Shown here: positions 36,572 to 49,700 of the stretch, piece by piece
How the letters are laid out: each line of letters begins with the position of its first letter
Numbering within the stretch: the first letter of the stretch is position 1
Assembly: GCA_039720395.1 (NCBI GenBank)
Contig: CM077823.1
Location: 35,942,536 to 36,006,535 of the forward strand
Direction of reading: 5' to 3'
DNA from: Liquidambar formosana
Taxonomy: Eukaryota > Streptophyta > Magnoliopsida > Saxifragales > Altingiaceae
DNA: 64,000 nucleotides
Notes under the pieces: model-generated
Seen by the model: only the letters and a program-made list of their open reading frames with translations
The model's database searches: none
What the model was told of the DNA's origin: nothing
Position numbers and translations under genes: made by a program

Positions 36572-38720
36572 TCACCAATAGTCCTTGCAGGAACAGACTC
36601 CATCTTGGAAAATGTGAAAGCGATTGGCATCTTTAACAACAAGTACTCTTCCAAAAGCTTTGGAAATAAACTTGCAAGCAGAGTGGCAATCATTGCAGGT
36701 ACGAAGATTCTTTGTTATCCGAATAATTGTTCCTGGCTTGGTCCTCAGTATTCCAAAAGCAATGGCCATCTTCTCACTATGGTGGTATAAGGTATCCATC
36801 TTTGTATCATCTGACACATCTTGAAATACAAACCTGGTGTCGGGCACATAACCTGCTTCTTTTATCTTCAAAATCAATACCTTTAAAGTGTCACTCATTT
36901 CAATATATTGGGGATGATCTTTCTCTCCTGACATAAATGTGTAGACTTCCCGATTTATTTCAATAGAACTGAACCCAGGGTCCTTCTTCAATCCCTTTGA
37001 TCTTAATAGACCTCGGGTCATTTTTACCCCCTCCCAATTTCCTGCCAAAGCATACATGTTTGAAAGCAAAATGTAGTACCCAGCATCATTGGGTTCTAAC
37101 TCGAAAAGTTTCTGAGAAATCTCAAGTCCGATTTTAATGTTACCATGAACTCTACAAGCACCAAGCAGGGCACCATAAATCCCAGTATCCGGCTGCAATG
37201 GCATGTCACTAATCAATGCATGAGCATCATCTAATCGCCCTGCACGACCAAGAAGATCAACAACACAAGAATAATGTTGCAAAGTAGGAATGAGTTGCCA
37301 GTTTTTAAGTTTTAACCATATGATAAAAAATATGGAGCCCTTGATCAACCATCCCAGCATGACTACATGCATACAAGACACACACAAAAGTCGATTCATC
37401 TGGATTTATGCCCGAACCCTTCATTCGCAAAAAGAGATCAATTGCATCATTACCATACCCATTCATCCCATTACCAGCAATCATGGCATTCCAGCAAGCA
37501 ACATCCTTTTCCTCCATCCCTTCAAAGAGTTTTCTTGCATCTTCTAAATCTCCAGAGTTTGCATACATGTCTATAAGAGCAGATCCCACAAAAATATGAT
37601 TTACAAAACTAGTTTTTAATGCCAATGCATGAACCCGTCTACCTTGTTGCAAAGCACCCGAGTGGCTGCAGCTTCTAATGATGGCCATGAAAGCAACAGA
37701 ATCCAATTCCACCTTTTCTTCTCCCAACATTTCATTGAAATGTTCAATGGCCTTGTTCCAATATTGACCGCTTGAAAAGCCTGTTAACATTAATGTCCAT
37801 GCAACCACATCCTTCACAGGCATCTCAGTAAATATACGATAAGCATCATTAATACAATTGTTACATATATATACATCAACAAGTGCAGTTTTAACAAGTT
37901 GATCATTCTCATACCCAGTTCTAATTATAAAACCAAATATTCCAGTCCCTATCTGCAAATACCTTATGCTCAAACAAGCTGATATCAAGCTCATTATTGT
38001 AAGGAAATCTATAAAAAACCCTTTTCTCCGCATCAAATTAAAAAGCCTAAAGGCTTCTTCACCAAACCCATTTTCAGAGTAACCTGAAATAATCGCATTC
38101 CATGAAACAGCATTTCTCTCCAACATATTCTCGAACACATGCCGAGCAACACCCATGCTCCCAAATTTGGAATACATATCAACCAGAGATGTTTCCACAA
38201 ACACATTACCTTCAAACCCGCATCGAATCCAAAAACAGTGCACCGATCTCCCAATCCAAGTCAAACCCAATTTACCAAATGCAGGTAAAATGCTCGCAAT
38301 GGTCACCGCATTTGGCTTGAAGCCACTCATCATCATGTTGCGGAAGACATCGATGGCGTCCACGAAAAGGTCATTCTTAGTGAACCCAGATATCAAAATT
38401 GTCCAAGAAACCACGTTCTTGCGTGGAATCGCGCGGAAAATGCGCTCCGCAGCTGACACGAGTCCACATGAAAGGTATGAGTTCATCAATCTGTTGGAGA
38501 GGAAGATGTTGTGAGAGAGACCGGAGGTGACTACATGGGCATGAGTTTGTTGAAGGGGTTTTGGTTCTTTGAGGTCTTGGAGGATTGAAGCGTATGATGG
38601 AGCTTGAAAATCTGATCGGTGAGTTGAGTTGAACCGGAAATGGCAGGAAAATTTGAAATGTAGATGATGAGTTGTCTGGCGGGAAAAGTAACGGTTAGTG
38701 GCCGTTGAAATTTGGTTCAT
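36572..38720 (-). CDS. PLS-class DYW pentatricopeptide repeat protein, interrupted by a 1-base frameshift
   Basis: Intronless, 2149 nt from ATG (38720) to stop, encoding about 715 residues if one frameshift is allowed. The first 50 residues are Ser/Thr/Arg-rich and could be an organelle targeting peptide. Tandem PPR motifs follow (NRLMNSYLSCG, NVVSWTILISGF, NAVSWNAIISGYSENG, DVVAWTLMLTGF, DVACWNAMIAGNGMNGYG), then E motifs (HYSCVVDLLGRAGRL, LLGACRVHGN, YYILLSNMYA). The DYW deaminase-like domain has HSEK, the CNDCH zinc motif and the terminal CSCKDYW. Such proteins edit C to U in chloroplast or mitochondrial RNA. The frame breaks between about 37305 and 37316: the upstream frame reads HMVKT then TAA, and the downstream frame resumes at NWQLIP. 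One extra base explains it. This is either a pseudogene or a sequencing error in an A-rich stretch. Confidence 0.85.
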
Positions 38721-38919
38721 TCTCTCCGTGTATCTGCTTTTCTCTGTTTCTCTTTAGTCACTCAATCCAACGGGTAGGGAAACAGAGCACACAAAGAAAG
38801 AGGGCTCAAGCCAGAAATTGCCGCATGACCTTACAATGTGGAATGTTAGCCCAGGCAATGCCACGCGGCGCAACTCTTTCACCGAATCCACTTCCAAGTG
38901 GATTCGGTGGTTTCACCTT

Positions 38920-39147
38920 CTTTTTTTTTTCTTTCTTTTTTTTTTTTTTTTTTTTTTTTGTCTTTGATCCATGTATCCCTATAGCTGACAATCAATGAAC
39001 TAATTACTGTCGCGACGGGTGGATAACGGTAAATTGCTGCCTAGGAATTTTTTTCAAAGTGCTGGGACTTGAACTCAGGATCGTTCACCTCTACTCGAGA
39101 CAGCCACTTTAAAGCCAAATACCCATCCACTAGACCAACCCACTGGG
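38920..39147 (-). mobile_element. tRNA-derived SINE with 17-bp target-site duplication
   Basis: On the minus strand the head reads GGGTTGGTCTAGTGGATGGG (box A) and GAGTTCAAGTCCCAGC (box B); the tail is an A-rich run seen as poly-T at 38921-38959. TTCGGTGGTTTCACCTT (38903-38919) and TTCAGTGGTTTCACCTT (39148-39164) flank it with one mismatch, typical of LINE-driven insertion. It lies 200 bp upstream of the PPR start codon. Confidence 0.8.
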
Positions 39148-39164
39148 TTCAGTGGTTTCACCTT

Positions 39165-40877
39165 TATAAGAGAGCGTTAGGACAATTGGGGCGTAAAATA
39201 ACTGGGACGTATGCATTTTTCAACCAAAATGCACAACATGAAAAGAGAAAATATTATGAATTTTAGCCACCAAAACTAAAGGTGTTGTGTAGCACAATTC
39301 CATTAGTCTAGCACACTATATGGGTTGACATGCTCACACACTATATGTTACATTGGATCCTGACGGAAAAAGAGACAAGATTGTTAAGAACCAGAGAATT
39401 TATGAAAAGATAAAGAAGTTTGGGAGAATCTCTGTTACTTGACTGAAGAGCAAACTTGGCTATCTTATAGCCTTACAGAGCAACACTTGAAAAACAAGAA
39501 AAATAACCACTCACGTTTTACAGATCCTAAAAACGTGGTAAGACTAATTCAAATAAACAACTAACCCCCGACAATAGGGATTTATTAAGAGAGTGGTAAA
39601 CTGGTAACAACCCACTAAAGCAACCTAACGTCTAAAATAATAAAACTTAACAAAGATATTAGGAATTTTTTTCTTTTCCCACAATCCCACTGGCTGTTTG
39701 GGCATCCAGAGACTACTTTAGAACCAACTTTGCAGTTCTTCAAACAGCCCCTTTAACCTTCTTTGCAAAAAAACAAAAAACCAGTCATTTTAACTTTTGT
39801 CGCATTACGTCAGTAAGCCCCACTATAAGGCCAATACCTACATCTGCATGGAGCACCGTGCTCAGCTCATCCCAAAAGGTCAAAACGCAAATACTTTTTG
39901 TCAACGGGACCGTAACGTTCATCATATGTGTCCAATATTTAGAAACAAACAAAACACACAAAAGTGCTTCCAAAATTCTTAAAACAGTAGGGCTTGCCTC
40001 CTTTTTTTTTCCTTTTTTTCTTTTTTTTTTTTGAAATTTTCTTGGGGTGTGATTCCCCATATCTACTTTCCCCCGCCCGTTGCCCATAAAGGCTCTAACA
40101 CACCTCTTTTTGTTGAGTTTATTGATTTATTATTTTTATCTAAGTAGCATTTTGAAAAAAAATTTACCAAACTAACTAAATCCAAGTAAAATTTATCAAA
40201 GTACTCCCGTGTTCCACATTGCAAAAACATTATATTAAATAATGGTCAAGATAACAGCTATTAAAAGGTGTTCGAGTTCAGACAGATAAACAAAATATAA
40301 GCAACTTTTACTCATGTGAATAATTTTTTTTATTCATCAGATGATACAGAATATTTCGTACGACATTTCTTATTATGACATAAAATTAAACACAAATTGT
40401 AGTGATTTTATTGTGTAAACAAGCCGTCGCGTGCTATTATGGCCTTTGCATGGCGCATAGTCGACCAGTATGAGAAATAAAATTTCAAGGAGCTAATTTG
40501 GACATTTTTCTTTAAAATGAAGCACTTCAGAAAATGAAAGACACTCGCAAGTGACCCCACTTGTAAAAGCATGAGATTTGTTGCTACATGATTTGATACA
40601 CACTCTTGCTATTCTCTCTTTCACTCTCTTTCGCGGTTTCACTATACAGGCATAAGGTTCCGCCCACAATTTATTTCCTCACCTGCTACTCTCGCATAGT
40701 CTTTGAGTTTTGTTTTTTGGGTGCTAAAAACTGCTAAAGACCCTCAGAGGATTCATGGAAGAAGGAGCTCTGCAACTCGGTTAACCTCATTGGCATTGTC
40801 GGCAAATCGCTTCAAAAATTAAGCATCTCCCCTCCGGCAAGGTCCCCGCCGTCCAGCTTCATCCACACCGACTGGTA

Positions 40878-40908
<31 letters not shown>

Positions 40909-41082
40909 TCTATTTGTTGGGTTTCCTCTGTTCTGAACAGAGGCATTTTTTTTTCTCTAATACTTCTCTTTAACTGTACATATGACACTGAAGAAGCGAT
41001 AAGAGTGAGCTTCCGTACAATCTTCTCCTAGACTCTTACCCTTTTGTTCCTTCCTAGGGTTCTTCTCTGCGCATAGAGGAAA
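39165..41082. other. Intergenic upstream of B3 gene C
   Basis: AT-rich DNA with a (TA)n tract at 40878-40905 and the probable promoter/leader of gene C to its right. The only protein-like segment is the possible relic at 40752-40876, listed separately. Confidence 0.5.
40752..40876 (+). pseudogene. Possible exon relic of an organellar ssDNA-binding (OSB-like) protein
   Basis: One frame reads SWKKELCNSVNLIGIVGKSLQ. After a shift of frame it continues HLPSGKVPAVQLH. The NSVNLIG..VG...Q and LPSGK patterns resemble the start of the ssDNA-binding domain in plant OSB/SSB proteins. The segment ends at a potential donor, but no matching exons were found nearby. It is GC-richer than its surroundings. 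Similarity is by memory only and the segment is short. Confidence 0.3.
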
Positions 41083-43735
41083 ATGGTGAAAGGTTCCAAG
41101 GGAGAGACGACGGTGCAGTCTCAGAAGTACCATCAGTTCTTCAAAGTCTACCTCCCACAGCACAGCTCAGAGAGAATGGTAATCATCATCTCTCTCTCAA
41201 ATCATGATTTTAACATCTGGGTTTTTTTTTATTGATGCTTGAATCTGTTAATCTTTGTTGGTTTGTTGGAAGATTTTACATGTGTTTTGTTTGATTATTG
41301 ATCTGTATAGCTTTTGCATGGTGAAAATGTTTAGGGCTTTACTCTTCTGTGGTGTACGGATTGCTAAATTTTTGTGGTGGGAGCTTTTGATTAGTTCAAA
41401 AAGGGCTTATGTTTAGTTGGTTTCTGTTACTTGTAGACCTAATGGATGTATTTTATTTTTTTCCATGAGATTGATCTGAGGGGGTTATTGTTTACTTTTA
41501 TCCCACTTGATTTTTGAACTGAAAAAGTGGGTTAGTGCTTTGAAAATTTTGTATGCCTTGTTTATTTATTTTTATTTTTGAGGATAATGGGAATAGTAAG
41601 CTAAACCATGCATTCTTCATTGGATAAGACTATGCAGGGGAGTTAGATATGTAGTGAAGTTGATGCCCTATGGAGATGATGTTCAAAACATCTCATATTT
41701 ACGATTTAGTTGCATACAATAAATAGATGAATGGATGAGGGCTAGATGAGCAAATTTCTTAAAAGAGAAATTTTTCTTAGTTGTATAGGTGGACTGTTGA
41801 CATTTGATTTGCAGGATACAAAATCAAATTTTAAGTCTTTGTGGGAAGGCTGTCGTTCCAGAGCATGGCAGACATCAGTGTGTATGCTCCCTTCAACAAA
41901 AACACTTGAATAAGTGGGTTAGGAAACTAATTTGGCTTCATGCCCACAATATTTGGTTAATAAGCGTCCGTAATTACTTGATCAATTATCAATGGAGATG
42001 GTGGAGAAAAAGAAATATTTTTTCCATGGGTCTTTATGGGACTGTAGAGAGCATTGATGTGACAAAGTGCAAGTGATAATTTCATGAATATTGATATAGA
42101 AAGGAGTTGCAGATTGATGTTTTATAAAAATTAATTGGAACACAATAATCACGGATTAAAGGCAAGTGAAAGATGATAGGAAAAGTTATTTACAACATTA
42201 CCACCACCGACATGTCAACGCCACTACCACCACATGCTTCTTAAAATAGGTAACAATTGTTACTTCCAAACATGTTTCTCCTAAAAAATTAATCCGAAAT
42301 AATTATAAAAAAAAAACTTCTTCCGACTTAAAAAATAACAAAAATGGTAGCACATCCAACTGCACCCTTGCAGTAGTGCAAAAATTCAACTCTCATTAAG
42401 TAATAGAGTGACAAGGATAAAGTTGCAGGTGTAGAGACTGAAATGGCAAACAGAGATGGCTTGAACATGATGAACATGGAAGGGACAAAGTTTCTTGTCT
42501 GTCCTATAGAGAGGCAGTATTACCAAGAAAACAAAGTTAAGTTGCCCCATAGTTGGAATTTTGGGAAAAAATAAAGTTAAGTTGTGGATGCTAAATTATA
42601 AAATTCAAACAGTCAATATTTTCCTATTGATTCAGTCAACTTTTGCCTCTGTTTGGAACTTAGAAAGATCAAGGGAAATGAAACGAAAATGATCAAGATT
42701 GCTTGAAAAAAGAATCTATGTTAAAGCCCTTTACTTTCCTTTCCCTCTTGCTTGAAAAAGAATCTATGTTTAAGCCTTTTACTTTCCTTTGCCTCATACA
42801 TCTTTAAAGGACTTTAAAATATATATAAAAAAAGGATAAGAGATATTGTATTCTCCATACAAAAAGAGAAAATTTTAGCATGGTATTTATGACATTTCTT
42901 AATTTGCTTTTAAGGTTTTGCATTTATTTAGAAAAGTAAATGCTTAGAATAATAATGATGGAAATTTTCTTTACTACTGGAAGTATAGGCTTCTATGTTC
43001 CTGCATTATAGGTTCCCTTGTTGATATAGTCCAATAACCAACTAATACTAAGGTGGCATATTGTCAGAATAGGATTAGGGAAAAATATTGTATCATCATG
43101 CACGTATGAGTCACACACACACCGATATATCTAAAGACAGCAGTATACATCTTGGAATTCACAGGACATGATGTAAATAAGAAAAAATAACAGAAAGAAG
43201 CGCATGATATAAAAGATATAATACTATAATTTACTAAATAGATGCAATTTTCCAGGTAACTTTAATTGTGATTGACGTGTTACTACTTTTCAGCTCATTC
43301 CGTCAGCTTTTATAGCGCGGTTAAATAAAATAGTGCCTGAGAAGACCATCCTCAGAAATTGTCATGGGAGAATTTGGAATGTGGATTTGGTCGAAACTGA
43401 AGATGGAGTCTTTTTCCACAATGGTTGGCAGAGTTTTCTCGGAGACAACTTTGTAGAACTGGGAGATTTTTTTCATTTTCGTTATGACGGTGATCACATG
43501 TTTGATGTTAAGCTGTTGGGAAAAGCTGGGTGTGAGAAGAAAGAGACTGACCACATTGATCCATACATAAAGGAGGAGGAGGAGGAGGACAAGGTGAAAG
43601 AAGAAAAAAAAGAAAAAGAAGAAGAAGGTGATGATGATGATGATGATGATGACAATGACAATGACATCGACAATGAAAACTCCAAAGACATCGATAATGA
43701 TGATGACGATTATGACAATGACGATGATGATGACC

Positions 43736-43766
<31 letters not shown>

Positions 43767-46700
43767 CAATGAAAATGATGATGATGATGATGACTATGAT
43801 GAAGAAGATTATGAAAAAAAAGAAGATGAAAAACCAAAAGCAAAGAATTTTAACCTGAAAATGCAAGGCTGTAAGACTAAATCTCACAGTGGTGTCGGGA
43901 AAAAAATTGTTGCAGATAGCAACTGTAAGTTTTGCAAATTCTTTTCTTTTCTTAAAACTGTTTTCATTCTCTTTGTGTGTGCCAATATTTAACCTGCACG
44001 TTTACTTGATTTAGGTAGGCATAAAGGAACCACTGCTGTCAAGGTTGAGGGTGCGTATGACGAAACTGCAGCTGTCAAGGTTGAAAAAGACATTGCTATT
44101 ACAGCTGAAAATTATGTTCAACCAAAAAATCCCTACTTTGTGGCAAAATTTAGGCCAGGGAAGAGAAATAAATTGGTAAGGTTATTGTTACCTATCTGTA
44201 ATGCACTTATCTGTAAAAGTATTCATATCTATCCTTTTATAATTTATGGTGGTGTATTCTCATTTTACATGGGAAGACCTCAAATACTTGAATGATTACT
44301 TACTGATATGATTTTTCCTAGAAGTCCAGAAGTGCTATAGTCTTTGACCTCAAATCTCTTCACTCTCTCACTCCTGTTAATCATAAATTTTTTTCTCTCC
44401 TCTTGTCTCGACATGTCTTGTTTTCCTGTTCCTGGGGAGTTCATTGGTTGTTAATGAGATTGTGTCCTCTCTCCCACAAGAAAATTTTACAATTGATGCA
44501 CTAATGGCTCTGATAAGTGAGCCGAAGTTCATGGAAGCTGAATCTTTGTCCTCAAACTTAATTTGGGTGGTACATTTTATACAAGTTTATATTTCATTAA
44601 AGTTTGAAACAATCATGCTTGATCTAAAGCCTAATATGAGCTGACCAAGTACATTGCTGGCTGTGCCACTAGCATTGCCCGTATGATTACTACTAGTATA
44701 AACCTTTTTTATTCTTCCTCTATTTATTTATATTTAAAACTGATTTTTTTTTTTTTGGGGCGCACATGGGTGCTATTTGCTTTCTTTCTCTTTCTTTTTA
44801 TTAGGAAATTGGCGATTTGTGTCTGTGTTCAATAACTCATTTTGACTTGTTTGTGCTTATTCTTCTTCATGCATGAATCTGAGCTTGTTGAAGCTGAACT
44901 TTTTCAATTAAATGTTTTTTAGTCCATGTTTGTGGTTTATCATTCTTACTTCAATTCTAATCTGAGCCAATGGGTAAACTGCTGATGATGCATCAGATGT
45001 GCTGCTAGCATTGCCTATAATATAATTGGTCATGTCTTTAGTTTTAGGTTTTTTTTTTTTTTTTTTTTGGATAAGTAAGAATATATATAACCAAAAAGAG
45101 AAAATACAACAAAGCTCAAGACCTCCCTCACACACCGAGGGAAACAAAGCAAATCAACCTAGATCCAAAAAAAACACTAATCTAAATGAAAAGTGTTTAA
45201 GAACATCCAAGCAAAAAGCTACAATCAACAAAAACTTACATTTGTAACATGTCCATGCTAAAATTTCAACCAGAGCATAGACTCCTATTTCTAGTATTAT
45301 CCTTAATGTCTTTGAACTCCAGAACTCTGAAATTGACATCAGAAGAGATAGAAGCTAAAGTAGATTGGACATCCCGATATACATTCTCGTGAATCCTCAT
45401 GTTTTGTTCTCTCCAAATGTGATAAATAGTAGCTGCCCATGCTATTCTCTTCACAATGGAACAAAAGGAAGAACCCGAAAGATGGCAAGCCCATATAAAC
45501 TCATTGTCCGAAGACCGAGGATGCCTAGATATTCCACTCCTAGACAAAACAATACCCCAAATCCTAGCAGTGAAAGAACATTCAAAGAAAAGATGATTCC
45601 TATCTTCCCTCAAGCCTTGACAAAAAACACAAGTGGCATTACTAGAAGGACCCCAATCAAACATTTTAGAAAGTGTGGGCAATCTATTCTGAACCGTAAG
45701 CCATGCAATAAATGCATGCTTTTTGATGACTTTTGGAAACCAAATCAACTTGTGCCACAGAAAAACATTAGATCTACCTCTAATGAAGTCCCAAGCTGAA
45801 GCAATAGAAAAACAACCATTAGAGGAAAGCTTCCAAATAGCCATGTCTTCCCGAGAAGGAACAGGGAGAGACTAGGATAGCTCTTATTGAATCTCTAAGA
45901 GACCAGGTCTTCTTGGATTTCTCGCAGTAACAGGCCATTTCCATCTCAGACCATCAATGACCAAACTCACAATAGCATTGTAAGGGAGGGCAGCATCATG
46001 TATAGCACTAAAACTCCACCTTTGAATAATTGGACCACAAGGGAGCCAATTATCAAACCATAGGAATGTAGATTGGCCATTACCAATTTTATGAGAAATC
46101 AAATGCCTAATTCTATCTCTGTATTTGAGGAGTTTGCGCCAACACTAAGAGGAATCAGCTGGGATGTTAACTGCCCAGAAACTCTTGCCTCTGAGAAGAT
46201 AGGAATACACCCAAGCCACCCAAATAGAGCCTGACCTGCTCAAAATGTTCCATATATGTTTCCATGAGGCTGCAACATTCCAATCTTCCACACGTTTGAG
46301 CCCAAGACCACCCTCAGCCTTGGGAGAACAGACTAAATTCCAATCAACCTTGGCAGCAGTGGCTTTAGTATCAATGCCAGACCATAAGAAAGCATTAAAC
46401 ATCTGCTCAATTCTCTTGACAACATTTTTAGGTAGAATAAATAGACTGCACCAAAAAACTTGTATACCATATAACACAGAATTAGAAGCTGGAGTCTCCC
46501 ATCATAAGAGAGATGCTTACAAGACCAAGATTGAATTCTAGCAGAGATTCTGTCAATAAGAGGTTGACAGTGTTGGAAAGACAACCCCGTTGAGATGAGA
46601 GGCACCCCTAGATACCTGACCGGCAATGATCCTTCAGTAAAACCCAAAATATTGAGAATGGAAGCTTTCAAATCAACATCAATCAGCAGAGAAGAGCACA

Positions 46701-49700
46701 GAACTTTTAGACTGATTTGCTTTGAGACCTGATATCTCTTCAAATTTCCTCAATACCTGATGAACAATGATAATAGAATCCATATTTGCACGAACAAATA
46801 AAAGGAGATAATCTGCAAAGCACAAATGAGTCATTGATTTTCTCACATCTGAGATGAAATTTGAATTTCTCATTTTGGGAGGCCTTGTGAAGCATTTGAG
46901 ATAAAACTTCCATAACCAACACAAATAAGGCGAGAGGGGATCTCCCTGCCTCAACCCCCTTTTGCCATCAAAGTAACCCTCAAGATCTCCATTAACAGCC
47001 ACTGAAAATTTTTGGGAAGTGATGCAAGCCTCAACCCACTGAACAACCTGCCTAGAAGTATTAAGGTGCCTTAGAATCCTTAGAACAAACTCCCAGTCAA
47101 CAGAATCATATGCTTTCATAAGGTCCACTTTGATAGCACATCAAGGACGACCTTTATGCCTATGATTGTTCTTCAATATCTCTTGAGAGAGAAGAATATC
47201 GTCACCAATCTGTCTCCCTTGCACAAATGCAGATTGATTAGGACTGATAATCTGAGGTAAACAGATCTTAAACCTGCTAGCAATGACCTTAGAAATACAT
47301 TTGTAAATAGTGTTACAGCAAGAAATAGGCCTTTAATCATTCATAGAAGAAGGGTTAGGGACTTTAGGCACAAGAGCAATGATGGTAGAGTTAACTTCCC
47401 CAAGGAGCCTGCCTGACTGAAAAAAAGAGATGATAGCATTGGTAACCTCTGCCCCAATCAAGTGCCAAGTCTTTTTAAAAAATAAAGCTTTGTACTTTAT
47501 CATTATTGAGAGAGAACATAGTAGCTTTAACCTTCTCAGCATCAACTGGCTTATTCAGGCACAAAAGCTGATCTTCAGACCATTTAAAGGTTCCAAATTG
47601 GCTCAAAAACCTAGACGAATTCTCCACACAGTTACTATTACCCAATATACTTTGAAAATAGCTAACTGCCTCTTGGGCTATGGCTACTCTATTATCTAGC
47701 TTCTGACCATTCTGATTATAGATGCAGTGAATGGAGTAATGGGAGTTCCTGACCTTGACTACCTTGTGAAAATACGCTGTGTTTTGGTCTCCTTCTTTGA
47801 GCCACTGAATGCAAGATTTTTGTCTAAAAGCCTCCTCAGCATTTGCAAGACGGACAAATCTGGTCATCTTCTCTTTTTCAACATTAGGATCAACACAAAG
47901 ATGAGGATTATTTAAGTGGAAGGCTTGTATAGCATGAAGCTCATCTCTAGCCTGTTGAACTTTAGCACGAATATCACCAAACTCACAGAAATTAAATGCT
48001 TTCAAAGCTTTGAGTTTGCAATAAAGTGTATACATAGGGTAACCACTTACTTGGATGTCCCACCCCCTTGCAACAATAGAAAAGAAATCCTGATGATCAG
48101 TCCAGAAATTAAAAAATTTAAACGGCTTTTTCCTGTGACTAACAACCTCCATCTTAGTAATAACAACAGCACTGTGATCAGACATCCCAGGGGGGAGGAA
48201 ATTAACAAAACAATGGGGAAAATTCTCGATCCAGAAATCATTAACCAGAACTCTATCCAACTTCCTAGCCACCAAATTAGGACCAGATCTCTTGTTAGAC
48301 CAAGTGAAAAGTGAGCCAATAAACGGCATATCAAATAATTCTATATCCAAAAGGCAATTATGAAAGTCAGAGATAGCAGAGGAACCTGAAACATCACCTC
48401 CAAATTTTTCTGAGATAAATCAAACAGAATTGAAATCACCAAGAGCAATCCAAGGAGTGTTACTCAGCATAGCAAAAGTAGCCCTCAACTAATTCCACAA
48501 GATAGATCTCTCCTGCTGATCATTAGAATCATAAACAAAAGACCCAAAGAAGTACCTGTTATTGAGAATATCTTTGACATGGCAGTTGACACATTGGTCA
48601 GAAGAAGAAGCTACTTGAACATCCAAAACATTGGGATTCCAGCAAACCCATATTCTCCCCAAGATAGAGGCGTGGTAATTATGCACAAACTTCCACCCGT
48701 AAGCATTGGAACTAAAAACTTTGGCTGCATTAAAACTCCTCACCCTAGTTCCACTAGACAAATTAGATTAAGATTATTGACAGAGGTAAATAAGTGAATT
48801 TCTTTTTCTTTTTCTTTGATGGGGTCATTAAGTCCCCTCACATTGCAACAAGCAAATTTAGACATTGGACTTATGGGAGGAAGAGACAGCCTTCCCCTTA
48901 CCAGAGCCTCCTGAAGCCTTAACAGCAGATTTCTTCTTTTTAGATATAGAATTGTTCTTCCTTTTCTGATTATTTAGATTATTGTTCTGATCACCCTTCT
49001 TTACTGTCTCATCCCCATTCAGAGCACACTCTTAAAAGTAGAAATAAGAGTAGTGATATCTGGACTATCAACAACAATATCCTCATTATTATCCTTATCA
49101 CTCTCCAACACAAAAATATCCTCTTTATTATCCTTATCACTCTCCAACAACACTTCCTCATTCTCAAGAATCTGAAAGCGATTAGGTGAAGCGTTATCTT
49201 CTCCAGTCAGAGTACCAAGTTCAGATGAAGGTTGAGTAATAGAATCAACAACCGAGACAGCTAAAGAAATAGGAGCCTGCATATCAACATGGGACGACTC
49301 CTCTTTGTCATGAAGTTTAGAGCCAGAAGCAGGGCATTCATCGTGTATTTAGTATTTTTGCTGTGTATTATAATTTTTATGTCTTATATTCCTCAATTAC
49401 TTTGACAAAGTGTTCCTGTGTTTAATTACTTGGTTCAGCTAGTAGATTCTTGTTCTTCTTCATTTACCAAATTTAATTACTTAAAATTCGAGTTACCATG
49501 TCATGGGATAGACCAAGGCCATGAGCTTTTCTTGATAGGACCAACGCCACATCTTATTTTTCTACTTGCTCACGGTAATGCACTTGGTTCTTTATTGCAG
49601 CATGTTCCAGCAGATGTGTTAAAAGACCATAATCTCCAATTGCATCCAAAGATGATACTTTGTTCTGCGGATGGGAAGAAGTGGGTTGGGAAAGTTGCCA

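Noticed and set aside
36605..37599. Several 60-85 aa plus-strand frames across the PPR gene
   Set aside because: Antisense shadows of a clear PPR-DYW coding strand.
41804..42076. 90-aa frame inside intron 1 of gene C
   Set aside because: Lies between the two exons that together make the B3 domain; no domain of its own.
43321..43887. Long minus-strand frame rich in Ile/Val/Phe, and His- and Met-rich frames in other phases, at the acidic repeat
   Set aside because: They are complements or frame shifts of the GAT/GAC coding repeat in exon 2 of gene C and have no other support.
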